Below, one piece after another: positions 35,500 through 44,593 of a DNA stretch of 64,000 nucleotides. A program made the position numbers and the translations under genes. Source of the DNA: Candidatus Heimdallarchaeota archaeon. Lineage in GTDB: Archaea > Asgardarchaeota > Heimdallarchaeia > Hodarchaeales > Hodarchaeaceae. Each line of letters starts with the position of its first letter. Positions within the stretch are counted from its first letter, which is position 1. The stretch lies in contig CP070695.1 in assembly GCA_020353515.1 (NCBI GenBank), positions 3,161,532 through 3,225,531 of the forward strand, written 5' to 3'. Below the pieces are notes generated by a model. It was not told the origin of the DNA. It made no database searches and saw nothing but the letters and a program-made list of their open reading frames with translations.

Positions 35500-36096
35500 A
35501 TGTCCATGGATGAAGAACTTGTGTTTAGAATACTCTTCATCTCCATTTATGCCGTCTTTGCTGGAGTAAGAATCTATTACAGGAGTCAGAATATTGGTAG
35601 AACGAGTGAAAAAGAGTATACTCAAAAGACTAAGGCTATTACTGTCCTAATAGTCGCCATTCTTGGATACTTTCTGACTGTGGGGTTATGGATTGTTTTT
35701 CCTCCGATTGTCCTTATCTTTCAGATTCCTTTACCCTCTGTCATTCGTTGGTTCGGAGGAGGAATAGCTTTAATCGCCACAGCTCTTACTGTGTGGATTC
35801 ATCGTATATTGGGAAAACAGTATTCTGCGAAGTTGGAGATCCAAAAGGGCCATGAGCTAATAACCGTGGGACCTTATAGCAAAATCCGACATCCAATGTA
35901 TTCTTCCCTCAATCTGTTTTCCCTATCTGTCTCATTAATTTCAGCGAACCTATTACTCATATTATTTGCGATTTCTGTTGCCATTCCTTTCCATTGGATA
36001 ACTAGGGCTGAAGAGGAGCTTCTGATAGAGCAGTTTGGTGAAGAATACTTGGAGTATATGCAAACCACTGGACGATTTTTTCCTCGTCTCTGGTGA
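35500..36096 (+). CDS. isoprenylcysteine carboxyl methyltransferase family membrane protein
   Basis: 198 residues, about four or five helices. The family signature is at the end: GHELITVGPYSKIRHPMYSS, then EEELLIEQFGEEYLEYM and RFFP. Members methylate prenylcysteine or phospholipid head groups with S-adenosylmethionine at the membrane. Start codon directly abuts the stop of the flavodoxin-fold gene. A second member lies at 62919. No CaaX protein is seen nearby, so lipid or isoprenoid methylation is as likely as protein methylation. Confidence 0.9.
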   Translation: MSMDEELVFRILFISIYAVFAGVRIYYRSQNIGRTSEKEYTQKTKAITVLIVAILGYFLTVGLWIVFPPIVLIFQIPLPSVIRWFGGGIALIATALTVWIHRILGKQYSAKLEIQKGHELITVGPYSKIRHPMYSSLNLFSLSVSLISANLLLILFAISVAIPFHWITRAEEELLIEQFGEEYLEYMQTTGRFFPRLW

Positions 36097-36152
36097 GAGC
36101 TAGCTGATAGGGAATTGATATCAAACTGTAATTATTTGATAAGTGAGGATAT

Positions 36153-38126
36153 GTGAGAAGGAACAGAACCAGTTTCTCAAAAATTATGTTGCTAATAGCT
36201 ATTTTCTTGCTTCATCTGAGTATCAATTTCTTTCCAGTCCCAATTAGTTTCTCAGACTCGTCAGTTTTAGCAGACAGATCAATTTTACAGAATTACACAG
36301 CACATGATCCCATTCAAATCACTTCCGACGCTCAACTAGCTGCTGTGGCGACTCGTGGCACAGGAACGGCTAGTGATCCCTATATTATTGCTAATTGGAA
36401 TATTACTGGGTCTCCAACTTTTGGTATTTCCATAATGTGGACAACGAAGTCTTTTAGAATTGAAGATTGTTGGATTGTTGATTCTACTTATTCTGGCATT
36501 CATGTGTTTGATATTGCCTCAGGTACAGCGACTATTAGCAAGAACATTTGTCATAACAATGGTGATCATGGTATCTCCCTTGAAAATGCTAATTCATCTA
36601 TTGTGATCAACAATATCTGCACTAGTAATCATAATGGTATTTTCCTAGAGGATTCTCCTTCTTCAATTGTCGTCAACAACACCTGTAACAGAAATTATAA
36701 TGGTATTTTCTTGGAGTGGTCTACTTCTTCAACTGTCGCCAATAATACCTGCGATAGCAACGAAAGGAGTGGCATCTGGCTTATTATTTCTGATTTTTCG
36801 GTCATAGCTAACAACATTTGCACAAATAATTCAATATTTGAGTATGCTGCTTGTGGGATCTATCTTTCTTCTTCTGGTTCTTCGACTGTTGCCAACAATA
36901 CCTGCAACAATAATCGTTATGGCATTTTCCTTGATAATGCTTATTCTTCGACTACAGTTAACAACATCTGCACCCACAATAGGATTAATGGTATCTATAT
37001 TAGTTTTTCTGATTCTTCAAGCGTAACCAACAACACCTGCAGCAACAATGATTATGGGATCTCCGTTGTCTCTTCTGATTCTTCAACCATTACCAACAAC
37101 ACCTGTACCAACAATGGGGATGGTATCTCTATAGGTTATACTTATTCTTCGACTGTCACCAACAATACCTGTATTAACAATGATTGGATTGGTATCTACC
37201 TTGAGTATTCATATTCTTCGACTGTAACCAACAACACCTGCAGCAGCAATGGTTGTGGGATCTACCTTGACACTTGTGGTTCTTCAACTGTAGCTAACAA
37301 CATTTTCGTCAATGATGGGATGTATTTAGTCGCATCTTCTAAAAGGGATTTACTCTCGTGTACAGTGGATAATAACACGGTTAATAACCTCCCTCTGGGC
37401 TATTTCGAGAATCTGACTTATAGTACGATCATTGGGGCTTATGGACAGCTTATCTTAATAAATTGTAACAAGATAATAGTGAAAAACCAAGACTTCTCTG
37501 ATACCTCTATAGGAATCGCTCTGTATTATTGTAACGAGAACCAGTTAATCAACAACACCTGCAACAGTAATAGTTTATCTGGTATCATCCTTTCTTCTTC
37601 TACTTCGTTAACTGTGGATACCAACACTTGCAACAACAATGATGAAAATGGTATCCGTCTTGACGGCTGCAGTTCTTCGGTTTTAACACACAATACTTGT
37701 AATAGCAATACTGATTGCGGGATCTACCTTGGTAATTCAGAAAATAGCTCTATTGTTTGGAATACATTACGTAGGAATGGTGGTTACGGGATCAAATTAT
37801 CTTTTAGTAATAATAATTCTATTCACCACAATACGTTTATAGAAAATGGGGAGAATAATCCACAAGCATATGATGGTGGCGCGAACAATCTATGGTATGA
37901 CGAGACAGCCTTGGAAGGGAATTACTGGTCCGATTATAATGGAGTTGGGAGTTATTTAATTGCTGGGCCTGCTGGAGCTTCCGATCCTTATCCCTTTTAC
38001 GATCCAGATTTCACGAAAGAAATAGATTTGAGTAGGTTTCTTTCCCTTTTAGTACGAGTTGGCTTATTCTTGGGTATTCTTGGGGTATTAGCAGTGTCTA
38101 TTTTCCTTAGTAGACGCCAAAACTGA
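36153..38126 (+). CDS. right-handed beta-helix surface protein with C-terminal anchor
   Basis: 657 residues: leader (about 5-30), short N-terminal domain with the NosD-like GTGTASDPYIIANWNITG, then about 20 coils of the type SSTVTNNTCxNNxxGI (about 115-570). The module YWSDYNG...AGPAG follows, and a C-terminal helix FLGILGVLAVSIFLSRR. GTG start preceded by GTGAGG. The Cys in nearly every coil (NNTC) could stack along the helix. Likely carbohydrate-binding or adhesive; no catalytic signature. The C-terminal module recurs in remnants at 16984 and 18099. Confidence 0.92.
   Translation: MRRNRTSFSKIMLLIAIFLLHLSINFFPVPISFSDSSVLADRSILQNYTAHDPIQITSDAQLAAVATRGTGTASDPYIIANWNITGSPTFGISIMWTTKSFRIEDCWIVDSTYSGIHVFDIASGTATISKNICHNNGDHGISLENANSSIVINNICTSNHNGIFLEDSPSSIVVNNTCNRNYNGIFLEWSTSSTVANNTCDSNERSGIWLIISDFSVIANNICTNNSIFEYAACGIYLSSSGSSTVANNTCNNNRYGIFLDNAYSSTTVNNICTHNRINGIYISFSDSSSVTNNTCSNNDYGISVVSSDSSTITNNTCTNNGDGISIGYTYSSTVTNNTCINNDWIGIYLEYSYSSTVTNNTCSSNGCGIYLDTCGSSTVANNIFVNDGMYLVASSKRDLLSCTVDNNTVNNLPLGYFENLTYSTIIGAYGQLILINCNKIIVKNQDFSDTSIGIALYYCNENQLINNTCNSNSLSGIILSSSTSLTVDTNTCNNNDENGIRLDGCSSSVLTHNTCNSNTDCGIYLGNSENSSIVWNTLRRNGGYGIKLSFSNNNSIHHNTFIENGENNPQAYDGGANNLWYDETALEGNYWSDYNGVGSYLIAGPAGASDPYPFYDPDFTKEIDLSRFLSLLVRVGLFLGILGVLAVSIFLSRRQN
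36541..37735 (+). repeat. 66-bp imperfect tandem repeats within the beta-helix gene
   Basis: Units beginning with AACAACACCTGCAGCAACAA recur about every 66-69 bases (clear at 37029, 37095, 37161 and 37230), each coding for one 22-23-residue coil. The similarity at DNA level in the middle of the array suggests recent unit duplication. Confidence 0.8.
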
Positions 38127-38184
38127 GTCCTAATGTTAATGGAAAACCTTAAGAATATTATCAGGTTAACATTCATGATTTCAT

Positions 38185-38859
38185 ATGAGGAGAAGGAAAA
38201 TATATGTTGGAACTATGTTAGTACTTCTCATTCCTTTTATTTCTCGTACATTAATCGTTCGAAGCTCCCATTTAAATGGAGATGACTCAAGAAATTCAGA
38301 AACAGGCTCTTTTTTTCTTAATAACTCTGAAGTTACCCTTATTGATGAAATATGGTGGTACAATATCGGTACACACTGGAATTTAACAGTTCATATTCAT
38401 CCTAACTCTACTTCCGCTGTAAAAATAACTGCATTTCTGGATGACGGGATTTCCTTGAGGCAGCAGAAGGAGCCACTTTCAGGGAATTTTACTTTTCAGG
38501 TCTCTCCTAATGAAACTTGCTCTGAAATTTATGTGTCTCATACTGCTTGTGATGAGATTCACTTTTTCTACTTCAATGGTTCTCTTACAAATGTTTCAGG
38601 TATTGCAAGTGGAACCTTTCATTTTCAGGAAACTCACCCTGGTTATAATCCTTATGTTGATACTGATTGTGTTCATGCAGAAAACATTACTTTATGGTTA
38701 GAGACTCGTCGTACGGATTATTACATAACAAGCGAGAGTAGTACCACTATCCAGCTTCACACATCATCATTCTCGTTATTTACGATAATCTTTACCCTAT
38801 TTGTGATAGTTTTTATTAAGTATAGAAGGAGAATCAACAGAGGAAAGGACAGTGAATGA
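38185..38859 (+). CDS. secreted membrane-anchored protein of unknown function
   Basis: 224 residues: leader-like N-terminus (MRRRKIYVGTMLVLLIPF), an external beta-rich region with several NxS/T sequons and two or three Cys, then a C-terminal helix (FTIIFTLFVIVFI) and a basic tail. Not recognised. It follows the beta-helix gene by about 60 bases and precedes another small surface protein, perhaps one transcription unit. Confidence 0.65.
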   Translation: MRRRKIYVGTMLVLLIPFISRTLIVRSSHLNGDDSRNSETGSFFLNNSEVTLIDEIWWYNIGTHWNLTVHIHPNSTSAVKITAFLDDGISLRQQKEPLSGNFTFQVSPNETCSEIYVSHTACDEIHFFYFNGSLTNVSGIASGTFHFQETHPGYNPYVDTDCVHAENITLWLETRRTDYYITSESSTTIQLHTSSFSLFTIIFTLFVIVFIKYRRRINRGKDSE

Positions 38860-38965
38860 TTCTTCACTAATATCTTTGATTGCTCAATCTATAGAACATT
38901 TAATATAATGCAGCCAACCTGATGAATTATAGTTAGAATGAAACATCTTAAGTGGGTGGAATTTT

Positions 38966-39439
38966 TTGCAACAGCCTAATAGAATTACTCTAATTGCACT
39001 GGGTTTTTCTTCACTTCTCCTATTCTCTGGCCTAGCCTCTCTCGGTTTCACATATATGTTTTACCCCACCCTTGTGCCTAGTTATGGCCGAACTGAACGT
39101 TTTAATTTAGCTGAGTATAACAATTATCATACTGAATTTTCTTATTATGCTAATTCGCAGCTTCATATAACGATTGAAGCGAATAGCACAATGAGTATCT
39201 TTATCGATGAAAACTATGTTCATAACGGTTCTTTCTATGAACTAACAGTAGAACCCAAAGAATATATCCTAATCACGCTAAACTCAACTTCCGCAGTGTC
39301 TGGAAGGTTCTTAGCATGGCAAGAGCCACCATGGTCGATGCAAGTGGGTTCACTTCTTCTCCTTTTCACAGGTTTTATAACAACAGTTCTATCATTAGTA
39401 TTTTGGTACCGGTTACAGAAGAAGTATTTAGTAAGTTAA
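38966..39439 (+). CDS. small two-helix membrane protein
   Basis: 157 residues: helix at about 8-30, an external region of 90 residues with NST sequons and a beta-sandwich feel (LHITIEANSTMSIFIDE), and helix at about 127-150 with a short cytoplasmic end. TTG start with GGGTGG just upstream. Unknown function. Confidence 0.6.
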   Translation: MQQPNRITLIALGFSSLLLFSGLASLGFTYMFYPTLVPSYGRTERFNLAEYNNYHTEFSYYANSQLHITIEANSTMSIFIDENYVHNGSFYELTVEPKEYILITLNSTSAVSGRFLAWQEPPWSMQVGSLLLLFTGFITTVLSLVFWYRLQKKYLVS

Positions 39440-39558
39440 TTCATCTAGGATCTTTTATTGAAATTTCCGACTGGTTTTGCCAATATCAAAAAGGATAAAA
39501 AAGGAATTCTTAACCTATGGATAAAATGGTACAAGATTTCTGTGGAGATTGATGACCG

Positions 39559-39942
39559 ATGAAGGATGTTGAACACAATCTGGAAGTTGACCTCATAAAA
39601 AAGGCTATTATGGATTACTATCATGAAGGGCATGTCAAAGCAGACCCCCAATTGTATGAACAGGTATTACATGATGAATGGAAATTTTTCATGTTCGATG
39701 ATCAAAATAAATTGAAAGTTGTTGATAAGCAGGAATATTACTCCTGGTATGATCCCCAAAATGTCGATCCTGACTTACAATGGAAAACAGAGGTTTTTTA
39801 CGTTGATGTTTATAAAAATAATGCTCAAGCAAAAATAATTATTGAAAATCAGAACGTTAAGTATCTTGACTACTTCAATCTTATGAAAATCGATGGTACT
39901 TGGTGGATTGTTCATAAAATTTCCCAACCCATGGAAAAATAA
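39559..39942 (+). CDS. NTF2-like / lumazine-binding-like small protein
   Basis: 127 residues with the cone-shaped NTF2/SnoaL layout. A helix (LIKKAIMDYYHEGHVKAD) leads to LHDEWKFF, then strands ending DYFNLMKIDGTWWIVHKI. It most resembles the putative lumazine-binding (DUF4440-like) group, whose members are small-ligand binders or enzymes of unclear role. Single gene, convergent with the cupin gene. Confidence 0.78.
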   Translation: MKDVEHNLEVDLIKKAIMDYYHEGHVKADPQLYEQVLHDEWKFFMFDDQNKLKVVDKQEYYSWYDPQNVDPDLQWKTEVFYVDVYKNNAQAKIIIENQNVKYLDYFNLMKIDGTWWIVHKISQPMEK

Positions 39943-39966
39943 GAGGTCTAATTAATTTAGGTTGAG

Positions 39967-40341
39967 TTATTCATTCCCTACGGGTTTCACTGTATCTTTT
40001 TCGACCATTAGTATGACAGTTTTTTTGGGAGCTCGGGTGCGATGTGTTATCCCTTTCGGTACAGTATATCCTTGTTTTGGCTTTAGTTCGATCATTTCCC
40101 CTTCTAAATCAATGAGTAACCTCCCTTCAATAACATAGAAAAACTCATCTTCCAAGGTATGTTTATGCCAATGGAACTCCCCCTGAATGATTCCTACTCT
40201 AACCACACTGTCATTGACATGACATAAGGTCTGATTAAACCATTGATCCGTACAGGATTCGATTAATTCTGGAATATTAATAACTTTCAAATACCCATAT
40301 TTTTCTTCCATCTGGAATTTATAATCTGGAGGATTGCTCAC
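39967..40341 (-). CDS. single-domain cupin protein
   Basis: 124 residues with both cupin motifs. The first is HWHKHTLEDEFFYVIEG, where two His and a Glu form the metal site. The second is GYTVPKGITHRT, with a further His. Cupins of this size are often sugar isomerases, dioxygenases or ligand sensors; the activity cannot be told. Its gene follows the gelsolin-like gene on the same strand with about 55 bases between, so co-transcription is possible. Confidence 0.9.
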   Translation of the reverse strand: MSNPPDYKFQMEEKYGYLKVINIPELIESCTDQWFNQTLCHVNDSVVRVGIIQGEFHWHKHTLEDEFFYVIEGRLLIDLEGEMIELKPKQGYTVPKGITHRTRAPKKTVILMVEKDTVKPVGNE

Positions 40342-40396
40342 TATTTCACCCTGTTTTATTCTCGTTGTGATTGAGAATTCGGATTACCATGTCACT

Positions 40397-40753
40397 TCAG
40401 GCTTCGATTGCTGCTAACGTTTGCCTAAAATCTGTAGATTTCGATCGTTGATCCACATTTTCTACTCGATAAACAATTCCTGTTCTTCGTTGAATTACAT
40501 TTGCTGCATGAGCACCTACGAATTTTGAGCGAGCTGGTGCTGCCAATCCAACCCACAAAAAGATCTTACGCAATGCTTGGTTAATTAAAATATATACTTC
40601 CTCCTCCTTCAATGGGAGGGAAGGAATTGGAAGCGACTGCAACTCATCAGGATTTGTCTTGACCCAAAAAAAGTGGATATCATGCTTTTTAATCATCTTC
40701 TGTTGAGTATAGGGGGTTGCTACCGGTTTAATGATAGGAATTGCTGAGAACAT
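40397..40753 (-). CDS. gelsolin-like domain protein
   Basis: 118 residues. The core EEEVYILINQALRKIFLWVG, followed by ARSKFVGAHAANVIQ and the strand GIVYRVENVDQ, fits a gelsolin/ADF-H-like domain: VFxLD-type strand, IWVW-type strand, long helix, and a strand with Val-Asp. Asgard genomes are known to encode gelsolin-like actin regulators (established for Thor- and Lokiarchaea). One domain only; Ca ligands are not clear. The N-terminal 35 residues are unassigned. An actin-regulating role is inference. Confidence 0.62.
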   Translation of the reverse strand: MFSAIPIIKPVATPYTQQKMIKKHDIHFFWVKTNPDELQSLPIPSLPLKEEEVYILINQALRKIFLWVGLAAPARSKFVGAHAANVIQRRTGIVYRVENVDQRSKSTDFRQTLAAIEA

Positions 40754-41033
40754 CTTGTGATCCTCTGTGTTATGTTTAATCTCAGCTATGATCTCCTTCC
40801 TAGATATATATACTATCAGAAGATGTCCAAAATATCGTGATGAATAAATTTAACCTTTAATTGGAACGAGCTTTCTTGAATAAATTTGTATTTTTTCTTT
40901 TATTAATCATATCTGGTACAAATCATCTTTAATTTCAACAAGTTTTTAGGGAAGATTGCATTTTCTTCCTACCCTCAAATAATTTTTGGGATAATAAAGG
41001 ATGAATTTATAGTTATGGCAATTTATTCAGAGT

Positions 41034-41370
41034 ATGACTCTTTCATTTTCCCTTATTTTATTCTCAATGTCTGCAATAACTGTATATCAAAGTAAAGTCT
41101 TTCAAACAAAAAGAAACTTGATACTTACTCTCTTTTTTCTTAATTTATCAATTTACAAATTATGTTTACTTATTCTATTTTTCTTCATTTGATGAAAAAG
41201 GATTATTTTATCTGATTATCCTCCCCATTCTCTCAATGTTATTCTTAACTTTAGATATAATCTGTCTGATGTTATTTGTTGCATTGAATCTGAGATTTTA
41301 TTTATCTGGCTTCTCAGTTTATGAGTCGAAATCCAACTTGATTTTCCCGCATGGGTCTGAGAATACGTAA
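41034..41370 (+). pseudogene. frameshifted membrane protein
   Basis: ATG 41034 opens a frame with MTLFFL-like hydrophobic segments (MTLSFSLILFSMSAITVY, then LILTLFFLNLSIYKLC) ending at TGA. From the same point another frame continues with SSFDEKGLFYLIILPILSM and a last helix (CLMLFVALNLRFYL), then a polar tail to TAA 41368. Read together they form a four-helix protein of about 110 residues broken by one frameshift near 41185. Family unknown. The surrounding 40754-41033 and 41371-41484 show nothing else. Confidence 0.55.
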
Positions 41371-41484
41371 AATACATTAGATCAAGCTCTTCATTCTGGA
41401 AAAGCAGTTGGTAACCCTTGATTTCGTTTTCTCGGTAAAAATTTTTAGGAAATAAGGAAAAATCTATCTTCGACTTTAAGAAGA

Positions 41485-42012
41485 CTATATAGACCTACTA
41501 ACTTTAATTTTATGGTCATACATCACAAGAATCCCGCCAGCAGCAATCAGAGTAAGGGTAATCCCAATGATCAACAGTGTGAGGGAAGTTCGAGTGTCGT
41601 AAGCAAAGCGGGTTGTGAACCAGATCAAGTAACAACCCCCCGCTCCGAGTCCAATAAAGAGTGATGCAATCAAGGATTCTATGAGAAATTGCTCACTTAG
41701 TTCTGGGAAGATTATAATTATTCCTTCTGGTGTTTGTCCCATTGGTAGAGGTGTTTCAGCGAGATTGTAGATCCCTCCCCCCAATAAGAAGATAACAGCA
41801 CATAGAATTATTCCCAACAGATATTTATGGGGAGCCTCATATGGGAGCTCAATCGTTGGAATGGTAAAGTCGATTAATGGTTTTTTTAGGCCTTTTATCC
41901 ATGGAACTCGCGGAATCAAGTTTTTTTTTCTGTGCATTACTTCTTTATTTTCTAGAGTGCTGGTCTCGCTGAATTTAATACACCTCTTCGGTACTAAGGA
42001 CTTGTTACCCAT
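41485..42012 (-). CDS. four-helix membrane protein, possibly Ost5/TMEM258-like
   Basis: 175 residues (150 from ATG 41937). A basic cytoplasmic N-terminus leads to helices HKYLLGIILCAVIFLLGGGI, then LIESLIASLFIGLGAGGCYL, then LTLLIIGITLTLIAAGGIL. The second pair recalls Ost5/TMEM258, a small subunit of the eukaryotic oligosaccharyltransferase (LLISLVASLFMGFG in that protein, from memory). If so it would help N-glycosylation at the membrane, matching the many sequons in surface proteins here. The resemblance is short and needs a profile test. Confidence 0.6.
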   Translation of the reverse strand: MGNKSLVPKRCIKFSETSTLENKEVMHRKKNLIPRVPWIKGLKKPLIDFTIPTIELPYEAPHKYLLGIILCAVIFLLGGGIYNLAETPLPMGQTPEGIIIIFPELSEQFLIESLIASLFIGLGAGGCYLIWFTTRFAYDTRTSLTLLIIGITLTLIAAGGILVMYDHKIKVSRSI

Positions 42013-42234
42013 TAATTATTGAATGAAACTTCTTTTTAATCTTTCTGGTACAATTTTTGAACTTACTTTGTTGTTAAATAGATGGTATTCTAGCCATATG
42101 CTCCAGGGATGTGATTTTAGCTATCCTTGAGACAAGTTCATTCTAGCAAAGCCTTATGAAATATGAAATCAATCTACTCCTGATACAGTATGTGGGGAAA
42201 GATTTACTTTTGAGGTTCAACCAAGGAGATTTTA

Positions 42235-43677
42235 ATGATAGAAGAGACATTAGATCCCGAAAACTGGGAGGAGATGAGGGCCTTAGGACATCACATCATT
42301 GATAATATGGTTGATTATCTGAAGAATATAAGAGAACAACCAGTATGGCGACCTATTCCACCAGAAGTAAAAAAGAGGTTTCGAGGATCAATCCCTAAAG
42401 AAGGACAGGACATTTACTCAATTTATGAAGAAATAAAAGAGAAAGTGATCGCTTTTCGATTGGGAAATATTCACCCGTGTTTCTGGGGATGGGTTTTTGG
42501 CACAGGTACTCTCTATGGTGCCTATGGAGATCTGATTGCTTCAACCATGAATGCTACATCAGGAGATTTTGAACATGGTGCCAGTTATATAGAAAATCAG
42601 GTTATTGACTGGGTAAAAGAAATGCTAGGATATGATCCCCAAGCATCTGGATTGATAACCAGAGGAGCCTCTATGGCGAATATAATTGGCTTAACTGTAG
42701 CAAGGAATGTGAAAGCTGGATTTGATCTTCGAGAAGAAGGATTACAATCAGATTCCACTAAATTAACTTATTATGGCTCTGAAGAAATGCATAGTTCTCT
42801 ACAGAAAGCAGTAGAACTTCTAGGAATCGGAAATAAGAACCTTAGAAGAATCTCTGTGAATGAAAAGTTTCAAATAAATCTTGACGAGTTAAAAGAAGCG
42901 ATAGAGAGTGATAAGAAAAACTACTTACCTATATGTATCATTGGCAATCTAGGGACAGTCAATACAGGAGCAGTAGATAATCTGAATGCTCTTGCAGATA
43001 TTGCAGAACAACAAAACATGTGGTTCCATATCGATGGGGCCTTTGGGGCTTTAACAAAAGTCTCTCCAATGTCACATCACCTTGCAGATGGATTAGAACG
43101 AGCAGATTCTATTGCTTTTGATTTCCATAAGTGGATGTATGTGAATTATGCAGCTGGTTGCGTTCTTGTTAAAAGTGCAAAAGACCACTATCAAACATTT
43201 GCACTTAGTCCCGATTATTGTACACAGGGGATACGGGGGATAACTGGAGGGAAGATATGGTTCAGTGATTATGGGGTGAATATGTCAGGGGAATTCAAAG
43301 CATTAAAAATCTGGATGAGTCTAAAAGAACATGGTATAAAGAAATATGGCCGATTAGTAGAACAAAATATTCAACAAGCTAAATATTTGACAGGGCTAAT
43401 CAAAAAAGAAGAGAGTTTGGAACTTCTCGCACCTACCTCTATGAATATCGTTTGTTTTAGGTATAAGAAAGAAGGACTAGGTAAAGAAGAGCTAAACAAA
43501 TTTAATGAAGAAATTCTACTTCAAATGCATGAGAGAGGTATTGCAGTACCTTCGCATACAATATTGAGAGGAAATTTTGCAATTAGAGTGGCAATTACAA
43601 ATCACAGGAGTAAAACAGGAGATTTTGACGTCCTCATCAATGCTGTGAAAGAAATAGCCCAAGACATTAATGTTTAA
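42235..43677 (+). CDS. PLP-dependent group II amino acid decarboxylase
   Basis: 480 residues, full length for the aromatic/glutamate decarboxylase family. The Schiff-base lysine is Lys299 in DFHKWMY; other hallmarks are SGLITRGASMANIIGL, the PLP-binding HIDGAFG, and NATSGDFEHGASYIE near the N-terminus. It decarboxylates an aromatic or acidic amino acid to the amine. The pairing NxHP(C)FWG and the motif GVNMSGEFKALKIWMSL suggest the aromatic-amino-acid-like branch. AAGGAG precedes the ATG by a few bases. Single gene. Confidence 0.93.
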   Translation: MIEETLDPENWEEMRALGHHIIDNMVDYLKNIREQPVWRPIPPEVKKRFRGSIPKEGQDIYSIYEEIKEKVIAFRLGNIHPCFWGWVFGTGTLYGAYGDLIASTMNATSGDFEHGASYIENQVIDWVKEMLGYDPQASGLITRGASMANIIGLTVARNVKAGFDLREEGLQSDSTKLTYYGSEEMHSSLQKAVELLGIGNKNLRRISVNEKFQINLDELKEAIESDKKNYLPICIIGNLGTVNTGAVDNLNALADIAEQQNMWFHIDGAFGALTKVSPMSHHLADGLERADSIAFDFHKWMYVNYAAGCVLVKSAKDHYQTFALSPDYCTQGIRGITGGKIWFSDYGVNMSGEFKALKIWMSLKEHGIKKYGRLVEQNIQQAKYLTGLIKKEESLELLAPTSMNIVCFRYKKEGLGKEELNKFNEEILLQMHERGIAVPSHTILRGNFAIRVAITNHRSKTGDFDVLINAVKEIAQDINV

Positions 43678-43706
43678 GTAATTATTCTCCCAGATTTCTT
43701 TTTGTT

Positions 43707-44099
43707 TTAAAAATCGAAACCAAATTCTAGAGTTTCATTATAAAGCATTGTTGATTGGACATAGATCGAATCAGGTATTGGTTTGTCTCCTAAAGCACCT
43801 ATTTTATGTTTCAGCTTAAACATACAGGCCTCTACCAATGTAACATGATCTCCTTTTCGACTATAATTATCTTCTGAACATTTCACGAGAACTCTTTCTC
43901 CAGCTTTTAGGTCCACTGGTTCCGATCTTTTGAATGTTACAGAAATATCATGTTTCAATTCCAATAGGAATTTGGAGTCATATCTGGCCCACCCCGATTC
44001 ACTCCCATACATACAATGGATAGGCTCATCGATAATAATCCCTTGAACTATAAGCTTTTTTTCTATTGATTGTTCTCTTTTGGACATGGAATATTTCAC
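43707..44099 (-). CDS. small beta-rich protein, possibly OB-fold
   Basis: 130 residues (126 from ATG 44087) with alternating strands: KLIVQGIIIDEP, KFLLELKHDISVTFK, KAGERVLVKCSEDNY, DHVTLVEACMFK. The order of a five-strand barrel with a Gly-rich turn resembles OB-fold binding proteins. No catalytic motif. The downstream neighbour on the other strand is convergent. Unknown function. Confidence 0.6.
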   Translation of the reverse strand: MKYSMSKREQSIEKKLIVQGIIIDEPIHCMYGSESGWARYDSKFLLELKHDISVTFKRSEPVDLKAGERVLVKCSEDNYSRKGDHVTLVEACMFKLKHKIGALGDKPIPDSIYVQSTMLYNETLEFGFDF

Positions 44100-44365
44100 C
44101 TTTAGAGTGGTTGTTCTATTTATTTACTGTTCTTCCCTTTTGAGGTTTTTCGTTCAGATAAAGATGAAAAAATCACTCTGGAATGTGTAATTAAATTCAA
44201 TTATCCTTAGGAGAGTGTCTGGTACCCTTTATCTAGATTTATCAAGAGATCTTGTTTTTCTTCGGATGTTATTTTCAGATAGAGTCTTGTTTTAATTTCT
44301 TGCTCATTCCCTTGGGAAACGATTTGAAGTGAAAAGCACGATTTGGAAAAATAATAAGGAATCTT

Positions 44366-44569
44366 CTATAAACCATGAATCTCTAGCATAAATCGGAGAA
44401 CCATGAGAAAACTCATAGAAAAGAAGAATATGAGGAAGAAAACTAATCCTTTCACGATTCGTGGAGATAATGCAAACCTTATTGTGCATCTAAAAGAGCA
44501 AAAAATATCCATTTGGCTGTTTCCACAATGAATCTTCCAACCCACAATAATGGCACCTTTTCTGATCAT
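44366..44569 (-). pseudogene. possible zinc-ribbon/membrane protein, frameshifted
   Basis: The ATG frame gives 67 residues ending in a helix (KGLVFFLIFFFSMSFLMVLR). In the neighbouring frame the first part reads KRCHYCGLEDSLWKQPNGY, a zinc-knuckle-like start that fits better. A shift near 44490 would join them. It lies 24 bases downstream of the rhomboid gene on the same strand. The rest of 44100-44365 shows nothing recognisable. Confidence 0.3.
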
Positions 44570-44593
44570 TAAGCAATGAAGTCCCTCATTTAT

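Noticed and set aside
36541..37735. CRISPR-like regular repeats
   Set aside because: Repeats are in frame, imperfect and code for beta-helix coils; no spacers.
44304..44489. 61-residue minus ORF
   Set aside because: Overlaps the better zinc-knuckle/helix candidate in another frame and has no motif.
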